A DNA stretch of 64,000 nt. It comes from Pseudomonas sp. SLFW (GTDB lineage: Bacteria; Pseudomonadota; Gammaproteobacteria; Pseudomonadales; Pseudomonadaceae). Position 1 is the first letter of the stretch, and every line of letters begins with the position of its first letter. The notes below the pieces were generated by a model. It was given only the letters and a program-made list of their open reading frames with translations. It was not told where the DNA came from and ran no database searches. The stretch spans positions 1 to 64,000 of the forward strand of contig NZ_JAAAKW010000018.1 of assembly GCF_009905615.1 (NCBI RefSeq), read 5' to 3'. A program made the position numbers and the translations under genes. Of this stretch, positions 8,314 to 17,107 are shown piece by piece.

Positions 8314-10035
8314 ATGTCCAGCAAAACCGTCGCCGATTACCTCGCCCAGACCCTCGCCGCCGCAGGCGTTTCCAAGATATGGGGGGTGAGCGGCGACAGC
8401 CTGAACGGGCTGACCGACAGCCTCGAACGGCTGGGCAAGATCCAGTGGATGCACACTCGTCACGAGGAGGTCGCCGCGTTTGCTGCCGGGGCTGAGGCCG
8501 CGTCGACCGGTAAGCTGGCGGTCTGCGCAGGCAGTTGCGGTCCGGGCAATCTGCACTTGATCAACGGCCTGTATGACTGCCACCGCAGCCGCGTGCCGGT
8601 GCTGGCGATTGCCGCGCAGATCCCGTCTTCGGAAATCGGTCTCAACTATTTTCAGGAAACCCACCCCACCGAACTGTTCAAGGAGTGCAGTCACTTCGTT
8701 GAGGCGGTGAGCAGCGCCGAGCAGTTTCCTCGCGTGCTGGAACGGGCCATGCGTGCGGCCATCAGTGAGCGGGGCGTCGCGGTGATTGTGATCCCGGGGG
8801 ACGTCGCGCTGTTGCCCGCGCCTGAAGCCAAGCCGGCGTGGGTCGACGTCAGCCCTGCGAGGGTGATCCCCGCCGAAAAGGATTTGCAGCAACTGGTGAC
8901 GCTGCTCGACAAGTCGAAAAGCGTGACGATTCTGGCCGGTGCGGGCTGTGCCGAGGCACACGATCAAGTCGTCGCGTTGGCCGAAAAGCTGTCCGCGCCA
9001 GTGGTTCACGCCCTGCGCGGCAAGCAATACATCGAATACGCCAACCCCTTCGACGTGGGCATGACCGGCCTCATCGGCTTCAGCTCGGGCTATCACGCGA
9101 TGATGTCCTGCGACACGCTGTTGGTCCTGGGCAGCAGTTTTCCGTACCGCAATTTCTACCCGGAAAAAGCCAACATCATTCAGATCGATATCGACGCGGC
9201 GGCCCTCGGTCGTCGTGTGCCGCTGACTCTGGGGCTGGAGGGCGGTATTGCCGAAACCATCGTCGCGCTGCTGCCGAGGATCAAGCCGCACACCGACCGC
9301 AAGTTTCTCGACAAAGCGCTGGATCACTACGCCAAGGCCCGCGAAGAACTGGACGAACTGGCCACGCCTTCGCCCCACGGCGAGCCGATTCACCCGCAGT
9401 ACCTGACGCGCATGGTCGATGCCTACGCCGATCCGGACACGATCTTCACGGTTGATGTCGGGACCCCAACGTTGTGGGCGGCGCGCTACCTGACCATGAA
9501 CGGCCAACGCTCGCTGTTGGGTTCGTTCAATCATGGCTCCATGGCTAATGCCATGCCTCAGGCCTTGGGCGCAAAAGCGGCGTTCCCGCAACGCCAGGTG
9601 GTGGCGCTGTGTGGTGATGGTGGCCTGTCGATGCTGCTGGGTGACTTGCTGAGCATTCGCCAGCTCAACCTGCCGATCAAAATCGTGGTGTTCAACAACA
9701 GCTCGCTGGGCTTTGTCGCGATGGAGATGCAGGCCAGCGGGTACGTGCCCCATGACACCGATTTCAATGCTACCAATTTCGCCAACATCGCCATCGGTGC
9801 GGGCATTCTGGGGATTCGCGTGGAAGATTCTGCTGACCTGCCCAACGCCCTGAAAAAAGCCTTCGAGCATCCAGGGCCGGTGGTGGTGGACGTGGTCACG
9901 GCGAAACAGGAACTGGGCCTGCCGCCGAAAATCAAACTGGCCCAGGCCAAGGGCTTCAGCCTGTTCATGCTCAAGGCCGTGATGAGCGGCAAGGCCGATC
10001 AGGTGCTGGAATTGGCGAAAACCAACTTCCGCTAG
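8314..10035 (+). CDS. poxB: Pyruvate dehydrogenase (quinone) / pyruvate oxidase PoxB
   Basis: A 573-residue thiamine-diphosphate enzyme, the same length as E. coli PoxB. The N-terminal Pyr domain contains RHEEVAAFAA with the catalytic Glu. The middle domain binds FAD, and the C-terminal PP domain has the ThDP motif running from GDGGLSMLL to FNNS (about residues 442-470). The last 25-30 residues would form the membrane-docking segment. It decarboxylates pyruvate to acetate and CO2 at the inner membrane and passes electrons to ubiquinone, typically in stationary phase. The start at MSSKTVADYL matches the family N-terminus. The upstream extension to 8272 has no homology-like features. Confidence 0.92.
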   Translation: MSSKTVADYLAQTLAAAGVSKIWGVSGDSLNGLTDSLERLGKIQWMHTRHEEVAAFAAGAEAASTGKLAVCAGSCGPGNLHLINGLYDCHRSRVPVLAIAAQIPSSEIGLNYFQETHPTELFKECSHFVEAVSSAEQFPRVLERAMRAAISERGVAVIVIPGDVALLPAPEAKPAWVDVSPARVIPAEKDLQQLVTLLDKSKSVTILAGAGCAEAHDQVVALAEKLSAPVVHALRGKQYIEYANPFDVGMTGLIGFSSGYHAMMSCDTLLVLGSSFPYRNFYPEKANIIQIDIDAAALGRRVPLTLGLEGGIAETIVALLPRIKPHTDRKFLDKALDHYAKAREELDELATPSPHGEPIHPQYLTRMVDAYADPDTIFTVDVGTPTLWAARYLTMNGQRSLLGSFNHGSMANAMPQALGAKAAFPQRQVVALCGDGGLSMLLGDLLSIRQLNLPIKIVVFNNSSLGFVAMEMQASGYVPHDTDFNATNFANIAIGAGILGIRVEDSADLPNALKKAFEHPGPVVVDVVTAKQELGLPPKIKLAQAKGFSLFMLKAVMSGKADQVLELAKTNFR

Positions 10036-10048
10036 CGCGCAGGGCTAT

Positions 10049-10080
10049 CTGTAGCTGCCCGCCAGGCCGGACGGCTACAG
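10049..10080. terminator. Stem-loop between convergent poxB and lysR
   Basis: CTGTAGC and GCTACAG form a 7-bp outer stem around a GC-rich interior that can pair further. It lies 14 bp after poxB and just past the end of the convergent LysR gene. There is no clear U-tract, so it may be a REP-type remnant acting as a transcript end. Confidence 0.4.
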
Positions 10081-10085
10081 GTGCT

Positions 10086-10946
10086 TTACACCACGTTCAA
10101 GCACTCACGAAATAATCGCTGCAACGGCAATTGCCGATTGGCATGGCGCATCACCACGGCCAATTCGCGGTAGAAGGTCAGGGCGCCGAGGTCGATGACC
10201 CTGATCTGTGTCGCACGCTCCAGCCACAGCCCGGCCCTTGGCACCAGCGACACCCCCAATCCTGCCTCGACCATTCGCACAATCGCGCCCACTTCATCCA
10301 GTTCCAGGCCCGCTTGGGTCTCGATCTTCTGTTCGCGCAGGAAACGGGTCACCCGGCGTCCGCCGAACGAATGCCGGTCATAGCGCACGAAACGCCGTTC
10401 GCGCAGCAGTTGCAGTGGGTCATCTCCTTTTACAGAGGCCGGGGCGATGAGGACGAAAGGCTCGCGCTCGATGACCTCAAGGTGCAGTTCCTTGGGCAGC
10501 GAAAAGGGCGGTCGGATCAGGATCGCCACGTCGATTTCCCCTGCGTCGACGCGGTTCAGCAGCGTCTGCGACACGCCGGGCACCACCTTGGCTTCGACGG
10601 TCGGCGCCAGCGTGTTGAGCTGCACCAGCGCGGCGGGCAGCAGCCCGGTCTGCACGGTGGCGATGGCGCCGATCACCAGTTCGCCGTAATACCCGGTATC
10701 AGCCGTCGGCGCCGCCATGCGTTCGAACCGCTCGACAATGTCCTGCGCCATCGGCAACGCGCGCTGCCCGGCAGCATTGAGCGTGGCGCTGCGACCACTG
10801 CGGTCGAACAGCGTCGTGCCCAAGGCTTTTTCCAGGGTTCGGATTTGCGCACTGACCGCCGACTGGGTCAGTCCGATCTGATTGCCCGCCGCAACGAACG
10901 TACCCAGTCGCTGGACCGTGAGAAAGGTTTTCAGCTCGCGAATCAT
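10086..10946 (-). CDS. LysR-family transcriptional regulator
   Basis: A 286-residue LysR protein. The N-terminal winged helix-turn-helix (residues 2-60) has LTVQRLGTFVAAGNQIGLTQSAVSAQIRTLE cut by the usual turn, followed by the LFDRSGR wing. The rest is a periplasmic-binding-like co-inducer domain with VIGAIATVQTGLLP and LVPRAGLW strands. It is transcribed divergently from a VOC-family gene with a 66-bp gap, the classic layout for a LysR regulator and its target. The ligand is unknown. Confidence 0.9.
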   Translation of the reverse strand: MIRELKTFLTVQRLGTFVAAGNQIGLTQSAVSAQIRTLEKALGTTLFDRSGRSATLNAAGQRALPMAQDIVERFERMAAPTADTGYYGELVIGAIATVQTGLLPAALVQLNTLAPTVEAKVVPGVSQTLLNRVDAGEIDVAILIRPPFSLPKELHLEVIEREPFVLIAPASVKGDDPLQLLRERRFVRYDRHSFGGRRVTRFLREQKIETQAGLELDEVGAIVRMVEAGLGVSLVPRAGLWLERATQIRVIDLGALTFYRELAVVMRHANRQLPLQRLFRECLNVV

Positions 10947-11012
10947 GGCAACTCACTGATCGAAATTATTGTGGCTCGACGCGAAAATTATGATCTTTCA
11001 ATCAAGGAATCA

Positions 11013-11495
11013 ATGGGTAAAGATGGCCGCATCCCGAAAAGAGGAACATTGACCGTGACCGCTACTACCCGGACCATCTCGCCGTTTCACCTCGCCATCC
11101 CCGTGTACGACCTCGCCGCTGCGCGACACTTCTATGCCAGCGTGTTCAACCTGCCGGAAGGCCGCTCCAGCGACCACTGGGTGGACTTCGATTTTTTCGG
11201 TCACCAACTGGTGATCCATGAACACCCGAAAACCGATTCCCAGGCCCACGCGGGCAGCAACGCGGTGGACGGCCATGACGTGCCGGTGCCGCATTTTGGT
11301 GTGGTGCTGGGCTGGGAAGAATGGGAAGCGCTGGCGGAGCGTTTGAAGGGGCAGGGTGTCAAGTTCGTGATCGAACCTTACGTGCGCTTCAAGGGCCAGG
11401 TGGGCGAGCAGGCGACCATGTTCCTGTTCGACCCCTGCGGCAATGCGCTGGAGTTCAAGGCGTTCAAGGACATCGGGCAGTTGTTTGCGAAATGA
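11013..11495 (+). CDS. VOC-family (glyoxalase/dioxygenase superfamily) protein
   Basis: A protein of about 160 residues with the vicinal-oxygen-chelate fold. The first betaalphabetabetabeta module starts at FHLAIPVYDLAAARHFYASVF, and the second ends at TMFLFDPCGNALEFKAFKD. Likely metal ligands are His in FHLAIP, His in VPHFGVV and Glu in NALEFK. VOC proteins isomerise, cleave or sequester small metabolites; I cannot tell which here. The ATG at 11013 follows AAGGA; TTG at 11049 and GTG at 11055, both after GAGGAA, are alternative starts and would remove a poorly conserved 12-14 residue tail. It is divergent from the LysR gene and probably its target. Confidence 0.82.
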   Translation: MGKDGRIPKRGTLTVTATTRTISPFHLAIPVYDLAAARHFYASVFNLPEGRSSDHWVDFDFFGHQLVIHEHPKTDSQAHAGSNAVDGHDVPVPHFGVVLGWEEWEALAERLKGQGVKFVIEPYVRFKGQVGEQATMFLFDPCGNALEFKAFKDIGQLFAK

Positions 11496-11530
11496 ATCTT
11501 TGAAATAAGGTTTTGAGATACCCTCACGAC

Positions 11531-11622
11531 CTGTGGGAGCGAATTCATTCGCGAAACGTGGGGCCAGTCGATGCAGATGTATCGCCTAGCCTATCTTTTC
11601 GCGAATGAATTCGCTCCCACAG
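11531..11622. repeat. REPIN: paired inverted REP elements (GTGGGAGCGAATTCATTCGCGAA type)
   Basis: CTGTGGGAGCGAATTCATTC and its inverted copy flank a spacer of about 40 bp. The same family recurs at 13828-13917 and 58205-58295. The rest of the 397-bp gap from 11496 to 11892 holds no gene; 11623-11892 must contain the chemoreceptor promoter. Confidence 0.85.
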
Positions 11623-11892
11623 TGAACTCGAAGCGACCTCAGTACTGGCGATAATTGGATCCCGCTTGAACATCGTTAGATGAATGTCTCAGCGTTTTAA
11701 GATGTTCTTTCTACGTCTATAAAGTGACCGATAAGTTTCATCGACGACCGGTCTCAACTCCTTTCATTACCGGCCGAAGTATATTTCAGGCCGCGTCTTC
11801 CCTTTCTCCGCTTAAACCCGTAAAAAGCCCGGCGCGCGCCTGACCGGCCACGCATTCCCGTCGCTGTCATTCTTGGTTATGGACACAATCGT

Positions 11893-13785
11893 ATGATCAA
11901 AAGTCTGGGTTTCAGCAGAAAGATCCTGCTGGCCGCTGCACTGATAGTTGTTGTTGCTTTTAGCTGTTTCATCCTGGTCAACGATTACCGCCAGCGTGAA
12001 ACTCTCAAGAACAACGTTGACGCCGAATTACAACAACTGGGAAGTCTGACCACGCAAAACATCCAGACGTGGCTGGACAGTCGGACTCAACTCCTCAACT
12101 CCATGGCCCAGCAAGTGGCGGCCGACGGTCCATCCGCGAGCAGCCTGCAGCGCATCGTTGGCCTGCCGGTGTACGGCGACAATTTCCAGCTGAGCTATTT
12201 TGGCGGCAAGGACGGCCTGATGTTCTCGGTGCCTGCGGGCAACCGTGCGGCCGATTACGACCCTCGCGCCCGTGGTTGGTATAAAGCAGCGGATGCGGCG
12301 CAAGGCATTATCGTGACCGAGCCTTACATTGCCGCGTCGTCTGGCAAGCTGGTGGTGACCCTGGCCACGCCGGTGCGTCAGCAGGGTCAGATGATCGGTG
12401 TCGCAGGGGCAGACATTGCTTTGGACGCCATCAGCAAGACCATCAACTCGCTGAATTTCGGGGGGCACGGCTATGCGTACATCGTCAGCGCCGACGGCAA
12501 AATCCTGATTCACCCGGACAGCAAACTGCTGCTCAAGAACGTCAGCGAGGCCTATCCGAACGGCGCACCGAAAATCGTGCCCGGCGTGTACCAGATCGAG
12601 TCCGGTGGCAAGGCGCAGTTCATCTCGTTCACCAAGGTCGAAGGCCTGTCCTCGGCGAACTGGTACGTGGCGTTGGTGCTCGACCAGGACACCGCCTATT
12701 CGATGCTCAGTGAATTCCGTTCCTCGGCCATCACCGCGATGGTCATCGCCGTAGCAATCATCATGGTGTTGCTGGGCTTGTTGATTCGCGTGCTGATGCA
12801 GCCGCTGCACCAGATGGGTCGCGCCATGCAGGACATCGCCGACGGCGAGGGCGACCTGACCAAACGCCTGTCGATCGTGTCGCAAGACGAATTCGGCGCG
12901 CTGGCACAGTCGTTCAACCGGTTTGTCGAGCGTATTCATGGCTCGATCCGCGAAGTGGCGTCCACGGCGGGGCAGTTGGGTGAAGTCGCGGCCCGTGTGG
13001 TCGGCGCGTCCAACTCGTCCATGGGCAACTCCGATCAGCAGGCCAGCCGCACCAGCAGCGTGGCCGCCGCGATCAACCAGCTCGGCGCCGCCGCGCAGGA
13101 AATCGCACAGAACGCTGCGTTGGCCTCGCAGCATTCCAGCGAAGCCACGCAACTGGCCAGCGAAGGGCAGGGCGTCGTGACCCAGACCATCAAGGCGATG
13201 CATCAGCTGTCGGACAAGATCAGCGAATCCTGCGTGAACATCGAAACGCTGAACGCCAAGACCGCCAACATCGGCCAGATTCTGGAAGTGATCACCGGCA
13301 TCTCCCAACAGACCAACCTGCTGGCGCTGAACGCGGCCATCGAAGCGGCGCGTGCGGGTGAAGCGGGTCGTGGCTTTGCGGTGGTGGCGGATGAAGTGCG
13401 CAACCTGGCGCACCGCACCCAGGATTCGGCGCAGCAAGTGCAGGGCATGATCGAAGAGCTGCAAGTCGGCGCCCGCGACGCGGTGGTCAACATGACCGAA
13501 AGTCAGCGTCAGAGTGAGAACAGCGTGACCATCGCCAACCAGGCCGGCGAACGCCTCAACAGCGTGACCCGCCGCATCGGCGAAATCGACGGCATGAACC
13601 AGTCGGTGGCGACGGCGACGGAAGAGCAGACAGCGGTGGTCGAGTCGATCAACGTCGACATCACCGAAATCAACACGCTGAACCAGGAAGGGGTCGACAA
13701 CCTCAAGTCAACGCTGGACGCCTGTACCCACCTGGAACATCAGGCGGCGCGGTTGCAGCATCTGGTGGGGACGTTCCGGATTTAA
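11893..13785 (+). CDS. Methyl-accepting chemotaxis protein with dCache sensor domain
   Basis: A 630-residue chemoreceptor. In order it has a transmembrane helix (about residues 10-30), a periplasmic double-Cache domain (about 35-275) with the DPRARGWYKAAD segment, a second transmembrane helix (about 278-302), a HAMP domain (about 304-357) and a cytoplasmic signalling tip with the invariant QQTNLLALNAAIEAARAGE hairpin near residue 475-495. The sensor has the R-x-x-W-Y part of the amino-acid-binding dCache motif, but the usual Y-x-D that follows reads Y-I-A, so amino-acid binding is uncertain. It would feed CheA/CheW. It is flanked by REPINs on both sides and stands alone. Confidence 0.92.
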   Translation: MIKSLGFSRKILLAAALIVVVAFSCFILVNDYRQRETLKNNVDAELQQLGSLTTQNIQTWLDSRTQLLNSMAQQVAADGPSASSLQRIVGLPVYGDNFQLSYFGGKDGLMFSVPAGNRAADYDPRARGWYKAADAAQGIIVTEPYIAASSGKLVVTLATPVRQQGQMIGVAGADIALDAISKTINSLNFGGHGYAYIVSADGKILIHPDSKLLLKNVSEAYPNGAPKIVPGVYQIESGGKAQFISFTKVEGLSSANWYVALVLDQDTAYSMLSEFRSSAITAMVIAVAIIMVLLGLLIRVLMQPLHQMGRAMQDIADGEGDLTKRLSIVSQDEFGALAQSFNRFVERIHGSIREVASTAGQLGEVAARVVGASNSSMGNSDQQASRTSSVAAAINQLGAAAQEIAQNAALASQHSSEATQLASEGQGVVTQTIKAMHQLSDKISESCVNIETLNAKTANIGQILEVITGISQQTNLLALNAAIEAARAGEAGRGFAVVADEVRNLAHRTQDSAQQVQGMIEELQVGARDAVVNMTESQRQSENSVTIANQAGERLNSVTRRIGEIDGMNQSVATATEEQTAVVESINVDITEINTLNQEGVDNLKSTLDACTHLEHQAARLQHLVGTFRI

Positions 13786-13827
13786 CGAGCTATGGCTCGC
13801 CGTATTTGGCGGGTGTACGCGTAATAA

Positions 13828-13917
13828 CTGTGGGAGCGAATTCATTCGCGAAGCGGGGCGTCAGGCGATGGAGAGGTGTCCCCTGTGCCACCTTCGCGAA
13901 TAAATTCGCTCCTACAG
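13828..13917. repeat. REPIN (GTGGGAGCGAATTCATTCGCGAA type)
   Basis: Inverted pair of the same REP family as 11531-11622. The right arm has diverged (GAATAAATTCGCTCCTACAG). It sits between the chemoreceptor stop and the convergent esterase, so it may also serve as a transcript end. Confidence 0.85.
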
Positions 13918-13952
13918 GTGATGTTGCCAACTGTGTTGCAGGGGGCTCTCAC

Positions 13953-14825
13953 TCAAAGCTGTTCAGGCAACCCGGCAGCCCGGCGCAATCCCAGATGCAA
14001 CGCTGTGCCGAACATCTGTCCATGGTTCCTGCCGTTGAATTGCTGGTAACTCGCCTCGGTTCCCGGCAGTCGCGCCAGGTGTTCCGCCAACAAGCGGTTG
14101 GCCTCTTTGGGCACCGCCGACATGGCCTTTCTTCTTTCCTCGGAACCCCCGTCGAATTGCGCGATGGGCGGTTTGCCTTCCCGTTCTCCCTTGACCAGCC
14201 GCACCGTGCGCGTTGTGCCAGCGGGAAACGCGGTCAGCGCCATGCCGTTGTCGAACGTGATCGGCTGATACCAGAGGGAGGCGCTGGCGGCGATCCAGGT
14301 CTGGAACGCCTCCGGTCGCTGCAGCAAGGCATAGAGCGTGAACAGCCCGCCAAACGAATGCCCCCACAAGGTCTGCCGTTTCAGATCGACGCTGTACTGC
14401 GCCTGCACCTCGGGTTTGATTGTCGTGAGGATCAACGCCAGAAACGCTTTTGACGTCTCCCCGGTGTAATCCCGTGTGCGCTGTTCGCCGTCGTAGGTCC
14501 CGTCGATGTCGTAGCCGATCATCACCAGCAGCGGCGGGGCGCCTGCGCTCAATTCACCCAGCCAGTCGTCCTGCACCTCGGCCATGACGTTGTTGCCGTC
14601 CAGCAAATACATCACCGGGTAGCCCGACGCAGGCGGTGCGCTGCGCGGGATGCCGATGTCCAGCCGGTAATGCCGTTGATGATCGGGGGAGTCGATGTTC
14701 AGACGTTCGAAGCGGTAGTGGGCAGAGCCGGTTTCAGCCAAGGGGTGAGTCTCCTGATGGTCGGCGATTGCCAGCAAAGGCAGCGCGCCGAGCACGATAA
14801 CGGTCAGCGATTTCATCCATTTCAT
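13953..14825 (-). CDS. Secreted alpha/beta-hydrolase, putative esterase of the EsteraseD/IroE type
   Basis: A 290-residue protein with a signal peptide (WMKSLTVIVLGALPLLAIAD). The alpha/beta-hydrolase core has a YPVMYLLDGNN strand (about residues 68-78), the nucleophile elbow GHSFGG (about 159-164) and a catalytic His in the terminal NGRNHGQ. This pattern matches periplasmic esterases such as IroE and BesA-like enzymes that cut ester bonds in siderophores, but no siderophore gene is near, so the substrate is unknown. The gene is monocistronic and points away from the phn operon. Confidence 0.82.
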   Translation of the reverse strand: MKWMKSLTVIVLGALPLLAIADHQETHPLAETGSAHYRFERLNIDSPDHQRHYRLDIGIPRSAPPASGYPVMYLLDGNNVMAEVQDDWLGELSAGAPPLLVMIGYDIDGTYDGEQRTRDYTGETSKAFLALILTTIKPEVQAQYSVDLKRQTLWGHSFGGLFTLYALLQRPEAFQTWIAASASLWYQPITFDNGMALTAFPAGTTRTVRLVKGEREGKPPIAQFDGGSEERRKAMSAVPKEANRLLAEHLARLPGTEASYQQFNGRNHGQMFGTALHLGLRRAAGLPEQL

Positions 14826-14965
14826 CGGAGCGTGCCGGAAAGTGAGGATTCACCAGCGTGCCTCGGCGCGTACCGGTTGTCTATTTCGCGTGCGCCCTGA
14901 ACCGGCACTTTGCGCGAACATGTCGACAAAAGCCGCGAAAAATCTCGCATCAAATGGTCAACGAA

Positions 14966-15021
14966 CTGTTATCCGAGGTTCATCCACGGGTCACGGAAAT
15001 GCCACATGGTCTCTCTAATGT
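14966..15021 (+). promoter_or_regulatory. Candidate Pho box and -10 element of the phn operon
   Basis: Four 7-mers in 11-bp register resemble the CTGTCAT Pho-box unit: CTGTTAT (14966), GGTTCAT (14977), GGGTCAC (14988) and ATGCCAC (14999). A TAATGT -10 box follows 10 bp after the last unit, which is the usual PhoB promoter geometry. The phnC start is about 95 bp further on. The match of individual units is only partial; PhoB control of phn operons is established knowledge. Confidence 0.5.
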
Positions 15022-15114
15022 CGGTCGCACCGAGCACGCTCCAGGACGGACCGGGCGGCTGACATTCACCCCTGGCAGGACGCCGGAACCGAAACACATG
15101 ACAAGAGAAGCCCC

Positions 15115-15948
15115 ATGAACCCAGCTATCCATGTCGACCGTTTGAACAAGACATTTGCCCGCAAAACCGCTCTGGTTGACCTCGCATTGTCTATACAACC
15201 CGGAGAAATGGTGGCGCTGATCGGCGCTTCCGGCTCGGGCAAATCCACCCTGTTGCGACATCTGGCCGGACTCGCCTGCTGCGATCGCAACAACGGCGGC
15301 AGCGTCCGCGTGCTGGGCCGTGAGGTTCAGGCGGCGGGTCGCCTCAATGGCCAGGTGCGCCGTCTGCGCGCCGACATCGGCTACATCTTTCAGCAATTCA
15401 ACCTGGTCAATCGCCTGAGCGTGTTGGACAACGTTCTGCTCGGCTGCCTGGGCCGCATGCCGCGCTGGCGTGGCAGCCTCGGGATGTTCAACGCCGAGGA
15501 AAAAGCCCGCGCCATGGCCAACCTGGACCGCGTCGGGCTGGCAGACCTCGCTCAGCAGCGCGCGTCGACGTTGTCCGGCGGCCAGCAACAACGGGTCGCC
15601 ATCGCCCGCGCACTGACCCAGCAGGCCGAAGTCATTCTGGCCGACGAACCCATCGCGTCACTGGACCCCGAGTCCGCCCGCAAGGTCATGGAAATCCTCG
15701 CTGACATCAACCGTCAGGACGGCAAGACCGTGGTCGTCACCCTTCATCAAGTGGACTACGCCGTGCGCTATTGCCCACGGGCCGTGGCGCTCAAGGGTGG
15801 CCGCATTCATTTCGACGGCAATGGCGCCGACCTTAACGGTCAGTTCCTCAACGACCTCTACGGCGCCGATGCCGACGCCAGCCTGATGTTCGCCGATCAG
15901 GGCCGCAATCCCAGCCAGCCCCCGCGATTGGCGCTGGCCCGGGCCTGA
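15115..15948 (+). CDS. phnC: Phosphonate ABC transporter, ATP-binding protein PhnC
   Basis: A 277-residue ABC ATPase. Walker A is GASGSGKST (about residues 39-47), the Q-loop region is YIFQQFNLVNRLSV, the ABC signature is LSGGQQQR (about 154-161) and Walker B is VILADEPIASLDPES. It energises uptake of phosphonates and phosphate esters with PhnE and PhnD at the inner membrane. It is the first gene of the phn operon, behind the candidate Pho box. The C-terminus is slightly longer than in E. coli PhnC. Confidence 0.95.
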   Translation: MNPAIHVDRLNKTFARKTALVDLALSIQPGEMVALIGASGSGKSTLLRHLAGLACCDRNNGGSVRVLGREVQAAGRLNGQVRRLRADIGYIFQQFNLVNRLSVLDNVLLGCLGRMPRWRGSLGMFNAEEKARAMANLDRVGLADLAQQRASTLSGGQQQRVAIARALTQQAEVILADEPIASLDPESARKVMEILADINRQDGKTVVVTLHQVDYAVRYCPRAVALKGGRIHFDGNGADLNGQFLNDLYGADADASLMFADQGRNPSQPPRLALARA

Positions 15949-16008
15949 TTGTTCATCACAGAACAGCACCCCACAACAACACCTCAACCCATGTTCCAGG
16001 AGCTCTCC

Positions 16009-17013
16009 ATGTTGAACCGTATCGGTCGCGTGTTCGCGTCTGCCGCTCTCGTTGCCGGCTGCCTGACGGGCGCCGCGCACGCAGATGAAAGCACCCTCAA
16101 CTTCGGCATCATGTCCACCGAGTCGTCGCAGAACCTGAAAAGCGTCTGGCAACCGTTCCTCGACGACATGTCGAAAAAGACCGGCCTGAAGGTCAACGCC
16201 ACCTTCGCTTCCGACTACGCGGGTCTGATTCAGGGCATGCGTTTCAACAAGGTCGACGTGGCCTGGCTGGGCAACAAGGCGGCGATGGAAGCCGTGGACC
16301 GTTCCGGTGGCGAGATCTTCGCCCAGACCGCTGCCGCCAACGGCGCGCCGGGTTACTGGAGCGTGATCATTGCGCGCAAGGACAGCCCGATCAATTCCAT
16401 CGACGACATGTTCAAGCACGCCAAGGAACTGACCTTCGGCAACGGTGACCCGAACTCCACGTCCGGCTACCTGGTGCCGGGCTACTACGTGTTCGCCAAG
16501 AACCACGTCGATGCCGCCACCGCCTTCAAACGCACCCTGAACTCCAGCCACGAAGTCAACGCCCTGAGCGTTGCCAAGGGCCAACTGGACGTCGCGACCT
16601 TCAACACCGAGAGCTGGGACCGTCTGGAAGTCACCCAGCCGGAAAGCGCCGCCAAGCTCAAGGTGATCTGGAAGTCGCCAATCATCCCGGCCGACCCGAT
16701 GGTCTGGCGCAAGGGCATGTCCGACGAGACCAAAAACAAGGTCCGCGATTTCTTCGCCAATTACGGCGATACCGACGAAGAAAAGGCTGTGCTGAAGAAC
16801 ATGCAGATGGGCAAGTTCCTCAAGTCCTCGGACGACCAGCTGCTGACCATCCGCCAGCTGGAACTGTTCAAGCAGAAGACTGAAACCACCGCCAGCACCA
16901 GCCTGAGCGCCGATGAAAAGAGCGCGAAGCTGAAAGAGATCGACGCCGGCCTGACCAAGCTGCAAGACCGCATCACCGAGCTGGAAAAACAGAACACCGC
17001 CAAGGCGGGCTAA
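16009..17013 (+). CDS. phnD: Phosphonate ABC transporter, periplasmic binding protein PhnD
   Basis: A 334-residue substrate-binding protein. The start at 16009 follows AGGAGCT and gives a proper signal peptide (MLNRIGRVFASAALVAG, cleaved after AHA). The mature part has the PhnD signature LNFGIMSTESSQNLKSVW and the LTFGNGDPNSTSGYLVPGY loop that binds the phosphonate group. The C-terminal 60 residues are Lys/Glu-rich and helical, likely a coiled tail. The stop codon lies inside an 8-bp tandem repeat that fills the start of the gap to phnE. Confidence 0.95.
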   Translation: MLNRIGRVFASAALVAGCLTGAAHADESTLNFGIMSTESSQNLKSVWQPFLDDMSKKTGLKVNATFASDYAGLIQGMRFNKVDVAWLGNKAAMEAVDRSGGEIFAQTAAANGAPGYWSVIIARKDSPINSIDDMFKHAKELTFGNGDPNSTSGYLVPGYYVFAKNHVDAATAFKRTLNSSHEVNALSVAKGQLDVATFNTESWDRLEVTQPESAAKLKVIWKSPIIPADPMVWRKGMSDETKNKVRDFFANYGDTDEEKAVLKNMQMGKFLKSSDDQLLTIRQLELFKQKTETTASTSLSADEKSAKLKEIDAGLTKLQDRITELEKQNTAKAG

Positions 17014-17050
17014 TCGGCTAATCGGCTAATCGGCTAACCGGCCGATCGGC
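17008..17050. repeat. 8-bp tandem repeat at the phnD stop codon
   Basis: Three exact GGCTAATC units and two degenerate ones (GGCTAACC, GGCCGATC) run head to tail. The phnD stop TAA is in the first unit. Because the unit is not a multiple of three, copy-number change would only alter the phnD-phnE spacer. Confidence 0.85.
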
Positions 17051-17107
17051 AGGCGCGGTGGCCAAACCGTCGCGTCTGCTGCAACCCATAGATACCGGGA
17101 CTCTGTC

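Noticed and set aside
6202..9870. A 1222-codon open frame on the minus strand
   Set aside because: It is antisense to the PBP2 and PoxB genes, has a His/Gln/Arg-rich composition and no domain; a typical GC-rich antisense artefact.
10131..11012. Long upstream extension of the VOC frame
   Set aside because: It runs antisense through the whole LysR gene; the VOC fold starts only after 11013.
11716..11752. ACCGATAA upstream of the first chemoreceptor as a FliA promoter
   Set aside because: The -10 core is similar, but 15 bp upstream reads TTTC rather than TAAA.
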